Below the pieces are notes generated by a model. That model was not told the origin of the DNA. It worked only from the letters and a program-made list of their open reading frames with translations, and did no database searches. Below are positions 44,880-56,403 of a stretch of DNA of 64,000 nt, piece by piece (positions within the stretch are counted from its first letter, which is position 1; each line of letters begins with the position of its first letter). Source of the DNA: Cryptomeria japonica (lineage: Eukaryota; Streptophyta; Pinopsida; Cupressales; Cupressaceae); contig NC_081413.1 of the NCBI RefSeq assembly GCF_030272615.1, positions 183,160,951 through 183,224,950 on the forward strand, in the 5' to 3' direction. Position numbers and translations under genes: made by a program.

Positions 44880-45944
44880 GTTATGTTTTCATAAACTTGA
44901 CAAAATGAAATAGGTATACCTTTGTTTTGTAGTTAAATAAATGTTATTCTGAGATGAAATAGGTATACCTTTGTTTTGTACATGCTAATGATATGATGCA
45001 AGAGTAAATGAAGAACAAGAGAATGTCAAAGATTCACAACGTGGGAGTTCATGCTAGTTAGTTGGATAATGACAAAGTCTCAACAAGATGAGTATTGAAG
45101 GAGTCAATAGTTAGTTATCTACAGCTCAGAGAGTGTAATTATGAAACTTTGGTATTCATGTTTATAGGAGAATAAATCTAGGATGGATAGTTATGCTATA
45201 TTTCTTCTATAGTTGAAACAACTTGATTGTTTCCTATTCAGAGTGTAACTCCATGTCCTCTTTCTTATGTTGTAATATTGGAATCCTCCTAATGTTTTGG
45301 GAGTGGGCCTACCAGTAGTTAGAGTTAGTTAGGATTTTCTTTATTATAAATAAGTTCAAATATCCCTTCTCAAGGATGGTGAACATCAGTTATTGTAATT
45401 TTAAGTCTTTTGTTGCAGAATAGTTTTCAACAAATACTATGATGTAACAAGTGTTTTCAGATTAATAAGACAATATTCCAATTTGTAGCACTTAGTTGAG
45501 TTTTTTGAGGACTTGATAAGGGGGCCCACTTAGTAATAATTCCACCCATTTTACTCAATAGTTATTTTCCTCCAGTATTTAGTTTGTTGTCCTGGTAGTT
45601 GAGTGTTCCTACAACCACTGGAAATTGTCATGTGATTGTTCTAGCAGCCAAGGCAAATAGAGTAGTTACCTGCCTGCTTGCTATGGACCAAGTTCCTTTT
45701 TTTTTGAATTTTAGTTCCTATTCAAGCATTTCAATTATTTACTTTCAAAAACATTTTCTTCTTAGTAGAATGACTACAATGAGGACTTTAGTGCATATAC
45801 CTTGCTAACCCATTTCAAGTATACACCCCAGGTTCACAAAGAAATGAGATTTCAAAATGATCATCTAACTACTTAGTATGGTTGTCCAATCCCTAAGTCA
45901 TGGCCTTAGAGTCTAGTTATTAGAACCATTAATAGAGACAAACA
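44880..45944 (+). repeat. 5' LTR of the gypsy element
   Basis: The right end (GAGACAAACA) is fixed by the primer site that follows. The left end is a guess at TGTTATG. Inside are a TATA box at 45345-45353 (TATAAATAA) and a short direct repeat AATAGGTATACCTTTGTTTT near 44910 and 44959. Confidence 0.6.
45345..45353 (+). promoter_or_regulatory. TATA box in the gypsy LTR
   Basis: TATAAATAA lies in the middle of the LTR, about 600 bp before its end. Confidence 0.55.
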
Positions 45945-45948
45945 TTTT

Positions 45949-45966
45949 TGGTGCCAATGTTGGGGA
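45949..45966 (+). other. primer-binding site of the gypsy element
   Basis: TGGTGCCAATGTTGGGGA lies four bases after the LTR end and resembles the TGGCGCC(G)TTGCCGGGGA site of Athila-type elements. Confidence 0.65.
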
Positions 45967-46100
45967 TGGTGTCAAACTAGGGAACCTTTTGCAGTCATTT
46001 GTAGCAGTATTTTATTTCCAGTAATGTCAAATTTTGTTTTACATACAATTTTCTCTTTCATAGAGTAATGATCTATTGTTATTTTTTGAGTTAACACTCC

Positions 46101-47330
46101 ATGCATAGGAGAAGAGACACCTTAGGAATATTTATTCCTAATGACCCTTATCCTAATAATTACTTAGAAGAAGCCTTTAATAGGACAAAAGAAGGAAGAT
46201 ACCAATACATAAATCCTTTAGCTGATATATTTGCCAATTTTAACAATCTTGAAGACCCAGTTGATCCAAATCCTTTTCAGAACCCATTTGCTTTAATACT
46301 TCATCAACCAAGGATGGCTACACAAAATCAAAATAACCAAACCACTTTTGGATTCCCCATCACTGGTCAAAATGATATCAATAATCTTAAAAATATCCCT
46401 GCTTCAGTTCTCCCTAAATTCTATGGTCTAATAACAGAGGACCCAGACACTTAAATTCTTCTTGAATTTGATATCCTCTATAGAAGCTATGACTACACCA
46501 TAGATGCTCATAGGCTTAAATTGTTTCCTACGACTCAAAAAGAAGCAACATTAAGATGGTTCATGAGTTTAGGAAGAGATGTTGTAAATAGTTGGGATGT
46601 CATGAAAACAAAATTTATTGAGAAATATAAAGAGTATTGTAGAAGTGGTAATATGAGGGGAGATGACATCTTTCGGATGCAGCAAAAGAAAGATGAGAGT
46701 TTGGAGGACTACATTTCAAGATTCTTATTTTATCTGCAAAAATCCTGAGATCATGCACTCAGTAAATAATCTCAAAATTTTCTCTTCCTCAGAGAAATCA
46801 ATGAGAGTTGTACTAAAGCCTTGGACTTGATGGGAGGAGGAGATAATACTCAAGTTCCTTGGGAAGACATCAAGAAAATATGTCAAAACTACTCCAGAGC
46901 AACTATCAAGAAAGGAAGAGGTTACCAACCTAATATGGATAAATCTTCCACTAATGAAGTCTCAAGGATGGAGATCACTAATTTGCTATCAAATTTCAAA
47001 CAAGATATCATAAAAAATATAGCTACTTAGTTGGATACAATTCAAGCCAAAAAGAAGCATGAGGAGGCAGACGCAATGTTGGCAGAATGTTGCCCTCACT
47101 GTAGACAAAAGAAAAAGGATTGTAGGAGCAAAACAATAGCTAATATTGAGAGCAAACCAATTCCAACAGAGTTCAAGCCAATTGAAGGAGATGAAGATCA
47201 TATTTTCTACATTGCACAAAGAAAGCCATGGGCTCCAAGACAAGGTATGCCACAAGACCCACTATCTTTCAATGATCCTTATACAAATAGTTATAATCCT
47301 AATTGCCTTTTTACCCACAAAACTATAGAA
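46101..47330 (+). pseudogene. gypsy gag
   Basis: The frame opens at MHRRRDTLGIF. The gag core contains NIPASVLPKFYGLITEDPDT near 46395, then RLKLFPTTQKEATLRWFMSL near 46512 and TKFIEKYKEYCR near 46605. A Cys/His motif CCPHCRQKKKDC lies near 47088. One frame carries through to about 47330, with stops at 46452, 46746 and 47028. Confidence 0.8.
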
Positions 47331-47860
47331 ATTTTCCTTCACAACCATGGAATAATCAAAATACATGGCCCAATTATGAGAACTCCTCATCTTCATGATC
47401 TCAACCTCAAGCGAATTGGCAACAACCTCAAGGGGGTTGGCAACCACCTCAAGGGAATTGGTAGTAGACATCCCAATGGAGGGGAGGACAATAATGTCCA
47501 AACAAGTCTATTGATTACCTACAACCATCTCAACAACCTCAACAACAGAAAGACCTAATGCCTCCTCCAAACCAAAATACTAGTGCACCTAGACCTACTC
47601 AATTGCCAACACAACATGTCCCTAATCCAAATAGCAAATCACAACAACTTGTTTATTCTACTGATCCTAATCAATATCCTGCATATGTTGTAAGCATAAG
47701 TGATATACATCTCCAATCAAGGACAACTTTGCTAGTGCCCTCTTCCCTAGTGATAATTGAGTTACCTACAGAAGAAATTGAGCGAGATAATTTTCCTAGT
47801 CCACCTATACCACCCAGTCAGCCACAAAAATCTGATGAAATGCCTCCATGTCCCTAAAGG
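47331..47860 (+). pseudogene. gypsy gag-to-protease Pro/Gln-rich linker
   Basis: After a frameshift near 47330 the coding frame is rich in Pro, Gln, Trp and Asn (NWQQPQGGWQPPQGNW near 47415), then PPPNQNTSAPRPTQLPTQ near 47561 and an acidic end. The other frame in this stretch (KRIGNNLKGVGNHLKGIG) is a shadow of the repeat. Such linkers are usual between gag and protease. Confidence 0.6.
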
Positions 47861-48001
47861 CTTGAGATGGAATTAACAAAGCAAAAGGAGGAACCAATGT
47901 TTGATCTCATAGATCAGTTAAAACATGTTTCTGGCAAAATTCCTTTATTCTAAGGCATTAAAGATGTCCAAATCTACAACAAAGCAATCAAAGAGGCTTG
48001 T

Positions 48002-48610
48002 TTGAAGAAACTGGGAGGAAAGAAAAAATATCCACAAACAATGCATGTAGTAGGTCAACTAGTTGATATCATGCTTGGGAAGGTGATTGTTCCTAAGTAT
48101 TCTGACCCTGGTATCCCTGTAGTTGGAATTGTCATCAATGGAATCCAAGTTCAAAATGCCCTAACTGATTTAGGTGCAACTATCAATGTGATGACAAAAG
48201 ATGCGATGCAGCATTTAAACATCAATACTCTAAGACCTAACCCTATTGTCCTACAACTAGCAGATAGTTCTACTATTAGACCTGATGGTATGGTGGAAGA
48301 CCTTGTAGTCACCCTGGATTCTTGGGAATACCCAGCTGATTTTATGATTCTATCTCCAAAGGCAACTCTGGGAGGATATCTCATTATTCTGGGCAGATCT
48401 TGGTTAGCTATAGCAGAGGCTTATATAGGATGTAGGTCAGGGGATATGAAAATTTTAGATGGCATGTCTACTAGGAAGCTTTCACTTTATCCCCCAACAA
48501 AACCTCATCTTGACTTGACACAACTGATGTGGCCCAACATAGTGGAAGAAATAGATGAAGTAAATTTAGTTGCACAACTTATGGTGATAGATAAGGATCT
48601 CTTCTTGTAG
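48002..48610 (+). pseudogene. gypsy aspartic protease
   Basis: The active-site block NALTDLGATINVMTKDAMQH near 48155 has Asp-Leu-Gly-Ala, the form used in several plant gypsy clades. The second half has the hydrophobic Gly motif GGYLIILGRSWLAIAEAYIG near 48370. The frame is open to 48610; sense continues to the insertion at 48900. Confidence 0.82.
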
Positions 48611-48900
48611 CTTCAAGAGGAAAATTAAATACTCTCCAACATCCTTCAGAATCATTATGGAGCAGTTGAGAAACCAGATGGGTCTTCATCAAATTTTTCA
48701 TGTCCATTACAATCAATCCTTCCTACTCCTAGTTCAGACAACTTTCCTGCAATAAAACATTTACTTCATACACTACTGTCGCATGAGGTACAAATGCCAT
48801 ATTTTACTAAAGTATCTATGGTTCAATTGACTAAACAAATAGATGTATCACCAGAAAAGTGTTTGAATATTAATAATAAGCTCACTCAAGGTCAGAATGT

Positions 48901-50003
48901 TGTTGGCAACAACAATGAAGGAAAGCTGAGAGGGGGGGATGAATCAGTTTTCACTGGATTAACAATTTAACCACAAAGTCAAATCTGATCAACTATAACA
49001 AGAATAAAGATAAGAACAATAATAAAAACACACATAACACCAATATTTTTGATGTAGAAAACCCAATTAAGGGAAAAAACATTGTGGGAACCTACCCACA
49101 ATAAGATCATACTCTGCAGTAGTATGTGTAAATATTACAATGGGGAATGCACATGCATTTAGGCATGCTGCCTAGAGCTCACTACTCAAGATATAATGAC
49201 TTGGAAGGCTACAACCCTCAAGGAAGGTTCACTATCTTACAATAACATTTGGACTACAATCTAGTCATGATGAACGGAAATAATAGCATCTCCTAATGCC
49301 CGATGACAGTTATGGTTAAGCACAATTGTCTACCCTGCAAGAATATCTACTCTATACTTCACACCGAAAGATGAATTCACTTATTCACACATACACCACT
49401 CTCTGATAATGCAGACACAACCACCATACACAAACTACATGAATATAACGCCCATTTATACAAATCATCAATCTTGACTACAAGGTTGGCTCAACCCTTG
49501 AAACCTAATTACAGAATTACATCACATGATACATAAATCAACCACCAGACATATACAATGCCATAGATGACATATCATGGACCCAAATAAAATCCTCGAA
49601 CATGCAATGCCACCAGAAATCCTACCAAGATCAACCACAACAGGCTACACCACCAAAAATACCACATAACACAAAAAAAATCACCGGACCATAAGATCTT
49701 CAATAACTCGCACAATGATCAATGTAGACCACCAAAAGAAATAGGACATGATTAGTAAAAACAAACAAGGATGTTAGGATCATCTACAATAGCTACACCA
49801 ATACTGCTTAATCAAATCTCCATCGATCAACACACTAACACTCAAGAATACTTAACAATGGCAACTAGGATTGGAAAGATAACTTGTGGAGCACCAAATC
49901 ATGAACCATCTAACTTGAAGATACACATGAACATCTAAAATTCTCCCAAATCCACAACCAAGGATATAGTCATACCAAAGCACAATGGATCAACTATGGA
50001 CTT
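48901..50003 (-). repeat. 3' LTR of the Sirevirus-like copia, distal part
   Basis: It starts TGTTGGCAACAACAATGAAG with GCTGAGAGGGGGGG close behind. It matches the 5' LTR at 60668 and keeps about 119 bp (49142-49260) that the 5' LTR has lost. Its last five bases, GACTT, are the left target copy of element B. Confidence 0.88.
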
Positions 50004-50868
50004 TGTTGGAATCCAAGAACACTGAGAGGAGGGGGCAGTGAATCAGTGTTCTATCAATATATTCAATTTTAACCTTATTATAACATGCATTCACCAACCA
50101 GTAAACTGATACATATATAATTGAAAGAAGTAAAGCAATCAATAATCCAATCACACAAATGAATACCATAACACAGAGAATTATACGTGGAAAACCCCAA
50201 AGAGGAAAAACCACGGTGGGATTTGTGACCCACAATATCAATCCACTAGTCATATGAAAAGATATTACATAATATTGGGGCCTACATATGTAGGAAGGCT
50301 TACAACCTAGAGCACACTGCTCAACACAAAAGAGTCTCATTGACTACAGTCACTTTGAATAAGAAAACATAAAACTGAACTCATTTAATGCCTCTGCTAT
50401 GCCTAATAGAGTTCTGGTTCAAGCTCTGACTGTTCCAGTTCTAAAACCCTAAACCCTTATCGTAATAACCTTCACATTACAACATCCTCAATTATAAATA
50501 TTTCCATCATATACTAACATATCTCTCAACACATTCTTACATATCACAAAATGATCTAATCAACTGACCTATATAACCTTACAATATTTCATGACTGATG
50601 TCGTCTTACATAGATAATTACAAAAAGATTATACATGCCAGCTCATTACATATATACATAAATATCAAAATAAATTGTTGATTGCCAGATTTCCTAATGA
50701 TGTCGGCCTCCTATACCGATACCCATAGAATTCTTCCTACCAGTGAAGATACCTGTTGGTGCCAGTGAAGTGTCTATTGGTGAACAACCAAACCAAAGAA
50801 TGAAGCCGGAATATGTTGCCATCAATGAAAATATATGAAACCAATCAGATGAGTGTCAATTGTCAATA
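50004..50868 (-). repeat. 3' LTR of element B
   Basis: It begins TGTTGGAATCCAAGAACACTG at the left and, on the minus strand, starts TATTGACAATTGACAC (TG decayed). Frames within it that look like membrane proteins (ICVIGLLIALLLSIIY) are AT-rich LTR sequence, not genes. Confidence 0.88.
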
Positions 50869-50881
50869 ATCTCCCCATTTT
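50869..50881 (-). other. polypurine tract of element B
   Basis: On the minus strand AAAATGGGGAGAT abuts the LTR. A further tract, TGTCAAAGGGGGAGGTATAG, lies about 170 bp upstream near 51030-51050. Confidence 0.8.
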
Positions 50882-51112
50882 GCATTGATTGCAACACTCA
50901 TGTGAAAAATGATAATGGTTTCCATATGTCGGTTTCACCTTGAGGTTGCTGCCCCTGGGCTGAATATCCATCTGTGATCATGATCTATACAAATACTCCA
51001 TATATCCCAATGTCAAGAAAATATTTTTCACCTATACCTCCCCCTTTGACATCAATGCCAAAAACCAAGAATAAGAATGAAATTTTGTACAAAGACTGTG
51101 TCCCAAAATACC

Positions 51113-53560
51113 TTACTGGAGCTGAATATACTTGAAAATTTGTGGATAGGCTTTCTCCAAAAGCTCTAGATAAGTATCCCCACCGGATTTGAATGTGCCA
51201 GATATTGATACAAGTCCAATAAGCATGTGAGCATAGGACTCTTTCTCTTTAAGCTCTGTCGGTGTGGGCTTACCAACCATATCAATGCATTCCTTCTTAT
51301 GTACACTCAAAGAGTCCAACTGGGGACTCACCAATCCTTTGAGCCCTTTAGCTCTCCTTATAATTTTTTCTTTATCCCTTTCAAGAGTTGAAACTTGAGC
51401 TTCTAATACCAAAATCTTTCCATCGATAGACGTAGTCAAAGAATTGGAACCATCAAAAGAATTGACTATACCTACAATTTTCTCTTGGGAATCCTTAGTC
51501 CCTTTATCTATATTTGCAGTAAGCAATCTGATGTTACAACATACTCTATATATATTAGTACATTGCCTTAAAGCATTATCAATTAACTTCAGATTGTCAG
51601 AAATCTCTTTCTTCTCTGATTCAATTATCTAATCAAAAGTAACTCTCTTAGCTTATGTGAATCTCTCTAATGCCTATCAGTTAGATATCTACTATAGTGA
51701 TTGAAAATCCTTAGAAATGTGCTTAGTAATTATTTTGATCTTACCAAATGGGCTTGCTCCTTTGTCAAAATGGCACTCTGGGACAAGTCTATGCAAAATT
51801 GGGATTGATTGATCAATAATTCCTTTGTCCACTAATCCTTCCTTCATCATCTTTTGAGCAGCCATCATCATGAGCTCAGTGGAACTCATCTCAGTTATGC
51901 TCTTTTGCTCTACCAGTGAGGTGTCAATTGACAACAATGATGTTCTCGCTACCGGTTCCATGTTGTATTCCTCTTTCTTCTCCTCTAATGGTTGATTAAA
52001 TTTAATAACTTCCTCTTTTGCACAGGTGGCTTTGCCACTTGGTGCTATATCAGTTACTGTCGGTTCCACATGAATTGTATCCTTAACTTGTACATTCTGA
52101 TATGGAGGACTATTGCCCTCAACATTTGTAACCAGTACACTTTATGAATCTACCGATATATCTACATTTGTCGATATCACCTTTGTGTCCTGTACATTAG
52201 ATTCTACTGGGGGCTCTACATCCAATGCCTTATTATCTTTAAAAATTGTAGGTGGGGTACCTACTATACCTTTGCCTTTCCCTTCAACCGAGATGTCAGT
52301 AGTGTCTATTTTAGCTTTCGATGAAGTGTAGAAACTGAGGTTTTCAGAGAAGAATTGAACCCATTCATTGTGAGTCTCATTGATTATTTCATTAACCCTA
52401 CCTGACATAAGACTAACTATCATGTGCTTGCTTCAAAAAATTGTTCTGTCTGCAACTTCCAATGTCATATCCAACTCATTTGGAGTAATGGATTCACAAG
52501 TAGTTAATATGCGCTTATCCTCCTCCATAGTTGATAATCTCCTAGCATCTAGGTTGTCATATAGTTGTGCTAATATTTGCTTCTCAATTTCCAACAAAGA
52601 TTTCTTAACATGTTTAGGAACCCTCTCTCTAGATTTCATTACCTTTTGAAATGCCTTGAAGTAACCCCAAACCTTATCATCTCACTGACTACCCAAAGCA
52701 GCAATAGATTCTTTCAGTTGTCTTCCTACAGGGATATCAAATGCCCATTGTCTCTTCCCAAAACTGGGAGTTTCATTAATAAAAAATAGCATCAAGCAGA
52801 AAATAAGATTCCCATAGAGGAATGTCCCCTTTTCCTATCCTCTTATCTTTCCAAGTTTAATTAACAACTCATCTAACATCCATCCATAGAGATATATCTT
52901 TTCATTTTCCCTCATAATCTCATGTGCGGAATATATGCAGGATCTAGAAACAAAGTTGAGATGATTGGATTGAGTTACCTTGTACCCAATGATCATGCTA
53001 CCAAATCTAATATCTCTATCAGTGATAGTGTTGACCCTCATCGATCGACTATCTGAAGTTGCGCTGGTGAGTTTGTTAACCTGATCATTTGAAATCTTTT
53101 TCCCCGGACGCTCACCAATTTGCGAAAAATCGGTGATGGACCTAATGGCCTCCTTTGTGATCTTATAAGGCTTGTCCAACCAAATGAACTCTCCATGAAC
53201 TCTTCTCAATACATATCTGATAATATCATCTTCAATTTCTGGGATATCAAGAATGTCAGCAAACCCTAGATCCTAAATGTGCTTATACTCAGGCTTGATC
53301 TTTCCAGAGTCTCCATTTAACTCACTCATATACATTCTCTTGATGTCATTGGTACCCAGATCCTCAATGTGGTAGTGAATGTATGCTCAGACATCTTCCA
53401 CATAAACAACTCCTTTCAGAACATGAGAAAATGCGCTAACCAAATCATCCAAGGTGGCAATATGCAGATATTGCTTGAAAATTGGCCTAGGACAATCCTT
53501 AAACTTCACAACAGTTGGGTTTGCAATAAAAATAGGTGCATAGGATGATCCCACTTCCAT
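51113..53560 (-). pseudogene. element B ORF2: unknown protein with the LDKPY.ITKE domain
   Basis: An ATG at 53560 opens 816 codons in a single frame to 51113. Conserved with element A are a start segment (VVYVEDV-x-AYIHYHIED near 53390), FIWLDKPYKITKEAIRSITD near 53170, GSMIIGYKVTQSNHLNFVSR near 52990, LYGWMLDELLIKLGKIRG near 52880 and FLYGNLIFCLMLFFINETP near 52810. The second half is charged and helical, with MMMAAQKMMKEGLVDKGIID near 51880 and heptads near 51390, and ends FKYIQLQ. In-frame stops near 53380, 53272, 52835 and 52430 look like Arg, Gln or Trp changes. No catalytic motif of a retroelement enzyme is present. An envelope-like or accessory role is possible but unproved. Confidence 0.7.
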
Positions 53561-53745
53561 GACGAAAGATGATTTTGATAAGTACCTGAGAAATTGTTGC
53601 CGATGAAACCCTAGAGAACTCTTCTAATCGTTGGTGGAATCGCTGAAGAAGATATCTGATAGCACTGAATCGCCTTAGACTTGCTTCATATCACTCTTAA
53701 TCGCTCAGAATGCAAGGTAATAAAAAATGAAGTGGATTCAACCTT

Positions 53746-55047
53746 TTAACCTTCAAGAAACCCTAATCTGTCATTGATATGAATGACTTCTGGTGGAACA
53801 TACCGGATCTCGGTCAAACATCTCCATACCGGATAAACCTTTCCAATGTCCGGAACATCTTCCAAAACCTCTTCTTAGGGCTTAAGAAATATTTTCATGA
53901 TTTTTTCCTACCCCTAAGACATCTGCCTCAGTCCAGATGAGCTTCCTACCGGTGTAGGAGCAACCTCCTCTGTCGGTTGAGTAACCAGAGCATTCCCATC
54001 TACTGATTGATCATCTAACTTCCTGACCCATTTCTTGATATTATCTTTTTGGCTTTCATTGACCTTTTCTTTCCCTTTATAATTTGATCCATCATTGTTA
54101 ACCGGTGGATTTTTTATTCTACAGAACTTAGCTATTTATCCAATCTTGTTGCATGCATAAAATGTAACATTGTTCTTTTGAATTGCTTTGCTATAACCAG
54201 TATAATTGCTTGACCTGCACTGATTAGCCATATGTCCAAATTTTCCATATGCATGACATTTTACATTCATTTTGCAATCTTTTGTGTTATGACCATACTT
54301 ATTGCATTTACAACAATGACTGAGAGTAGAGTTATAGTTCTGATTTTCTCTATTTCTACATTGCCTAGCCATGTGACCAAATTTATTACAAACAAAGCAT
54401 CTACCATCAAATTTGTAAGCATTAAGTTGCCTTACCAGTGCCTTCTAGTTTTGATCTTCATTTGCAGTACTAGAGCTTTGACCTTGTTGAAATCCAAGTC
54501 CACTGGAATCTCCATTCTATCTTTGACTTTTCAATAATTCATTAAACTATATTGAACTAACCTTGAATTTATCCTTGTTCTCACTTGCAATATTCAGATC
54601 ATCTCTTAGGATTATCATTTGTCTCTCAAGTTCTTGTTCATTGCTTTGGGATTGCACTAATTTTTTTCTCAACATATCGTCTTCATGAGCCAACTGGATG
54701 CATTCTTCGGATCTGTCTTTCAGAGATCTCTCAAGGTTTTCTTCATTCATCTTCCAATATTCAATCTCTTTTGGCATCCTCATAGTTAGGGCTTGCATTT
54801 CATTCCTCATGACCATATTCTCCTGACTTAGCTTTTGACATCTTTCATTAAGGGCATATTTCTCTTCATTATCCTGATTTTGTAAAAGTTCCTTTCTCCT
54901 AGCTTGAATAGATGACAGCCTCTCCTGTAGGATAAGAATGAATTCCTTGGTAGAATTCAATTCATCTTGTAACTTCGAGTTCTTCATCCTTTCAGCATCA
55001 TAAGCTTCAAGTGCTACCTCAAGTTTCTTCTCCATACTCATATCCAT
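53746..55047 (-). pseudogene. element B ORF1: coiled-coil, four-zinc-knuckle gag-like protein
   Basis: ORF1 opens with MDMSMEKKLEVALEAYDAER soon after the primer site and forms a long coiled coil to about 54550 (LERSLKDRSEECIQLAHEDD). Then come CFVCNKFGHMARQC, CCKCNKYGHNTKDC, CHAYGKFGHMANQC (second Cys lost) and YACNKIG-stop-IAKFC (first Cys and His lost). A Lys-rich then Pro/Thr tail ends at a stop at 53746. All 434 codons are in one frame, with stops near 54545, 54510, 54447 and 54150. It is likely the particle protein, although it lacks a recognisable gag fold. Confidence 0.75.
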
Positions 55048-55108
55048 GGATTCTGGATTTCAGATTCAAGATCTCCCTCAAGCTATTAGACTTCCTCCGA
55101 GGTACAAG

Positions 55109-55120
55109 GCTCTAATACCA
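55109..55120 (-). other. primer-binding site of element B
   Basis: On the minus strand TGGTATTAGAGC, two bases from the LTR end, is the initiator-Met site with one change. Confidence 0.8.
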
Positions 55121-55122
55121 AT

Positions 55123-55977
55123 TGTTGGAATCCAATAACACTGAGAGGGGGGGTGAATCAGTGTTCTATTGGCATATTCAATTTTAACCTTATTATAGCA
55201 TACATTCACCAACCGATAAATCAGTACATATATAATTGAAAGAAGTAAAGCAATCAATAAGCCAATCACACAAATCAATACCATAACATAGAGAATTATA
55301 TGGGGGAAAAATCAAAGAGGAGAAACCACGGTGGGATTTGTGACCCACAATATCAATCTATTGGCCATATGAAAAGATATTGCATAATATGGGGGCCTGC
55401 ACATGTAGGAAAGCTTACAGTCTAGAGCACACTGTTCAACACAAAAGAGTCTCACTGACTATAGTCACTTTGAATAAGAAAACATAAAACTAAACTCATT
55501 TAATGCATCTACTATGCCTAATAGAGTTCTGATTCAAGCTCTAATTTTTTCGATTCTAGAACCCTAAACCCTTACCAGAATAAACTTCACATTACATCAT
55601 CCTCAATTACAAATATTTCCATCATATTCTAACATATCTCTCAACACATTCTTACATATCACAAAATGATCTAATCAACTGACCTATATACCCTTACAAT
55701 CTTTCATGACTCATTTAGGCTTACATAGATAATTACCAAAAGATTATACATGAAGGCTCATTACATATATACATAAATATCAAAATCAACTGTCGATTGT
55801 TGGATCTCCCAATGATGTCGGTCTCATATACCAATACCCATAGAATCCTTCATACTGATGAAGATACCTACCGGTGAAGTGTTTGTCGGTGAACAACCAA
55901 ACCAAAGAATGAAGTTGAAACATGTTGCCATCAATGACAACATATGAAACCAATAAGATGAGTGTCAATTGTCAGCA
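55123..55977 (-). repeat. 5' LTR of element B
   Basis: It is homologous to 50004-50868 over the whole length, with scattered differences. On the minus strand it starts TGCTGACAATTGACAC. It contains TGTTGTCATTGATGGCAACA near 55920-55945, a near-palindrome that also occurs in the host copia LTR. Confidence 0.88.
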
Positions 55978-55982
55978 AACTT

Positions 55983-56070
55983 AACTCTCTGCAATCACTA
56001 GAATACCAAAACACGGGAATATGTTGACATCAATGACAACAACATATCCTCGCAACAACAATATCCAACA
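55983..56070 (-). repeat. 3' LTR of the Sirevirus-like copia, proximal part
   Basis: The 88 bp right of element B match 61636-61723 in the intact 5' LTR (GAATACCAAAACAC and ATATGTTGACATCAATGACA). On the minus strand the LTR starts TGTTGGATATTG here. Confidence 0.88.
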
Positions 56071-56403
56071 ATCTCCCCTTTTTCATTGATGGCAACATAT
56101 GAATGTGAAAAAAAATTAATGCAAAGAAATAAATCAACATGAGAAATCTCCAACAATCTCCCCATATGATCATGCACACAAAGCTCCAAAGATAAGGCAG
56201 TTTTTCACATGCTTCTCTCCTTCTTTGACAACAATGCCAAAGACAAAATGCAAATCATTATTATCTTCCCCTTAGGATAAACTCCCAAATCTGAACATTT
56301 AAACCATACACTGACTACTCTGACTGAGTAGCAGTACCAACTTATCAATCCAGATAAGAAGATAAGGCTATGAAGTCCACCGGATTGATGCATCTCAATG
56401 CAT
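56071..56403 (-). other. 3' untranslated region with several polypurine tracts
   Basis: The LTR-adjacent tract is AAAAAGGGGAGAT (56071-56083). Others lie near 56150-56170 (ATATGGGGAGATTGTTGG) and 56215-56230 (TTGTCAAAGAAGGAGAG). Repeated polypurine tracts preceded by a GGCATTGTTGTC-like word are a Sirevirus hallmark. Confidence 0.7.

Larger units (their letters stand above)
50004..55977 (-). mobile_element. element B: pol-less LTR element with two ORFs
   Basis: LTRs at 50004-50868 and 55123-55977 frame a 4.25-kb interior with an initiator-Met primer site and a polypurine tract at the correct ends. The interior holds ORF1 (434 codons, coiled coil and four CCHC knuckles) and ORF2 (816 codons, unknown domain), each in one frame. 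There is no space for pol and no trace of it. The target copies are GACTT (49999-50003) and AACTT (55978-55982), one base different. The same site without insertion can be read in the other LTR of the host copia near 61632. Confidence 0.85.

Noticed and set aside
47552-47562. Stop-start overlap TAATG suggesting coupled translation
   Set aside because: The true coding frame already changed near 47330, so the upstream stop belongs to a shadow frame.
49990-50340. Minus-strand frame with a hydrophobic, membrane-like segment (also at 55078-55284)
   Set aside because: Both frames lie inside the LTRs of element B and are just AT-rich repeat sequence read in one frame.
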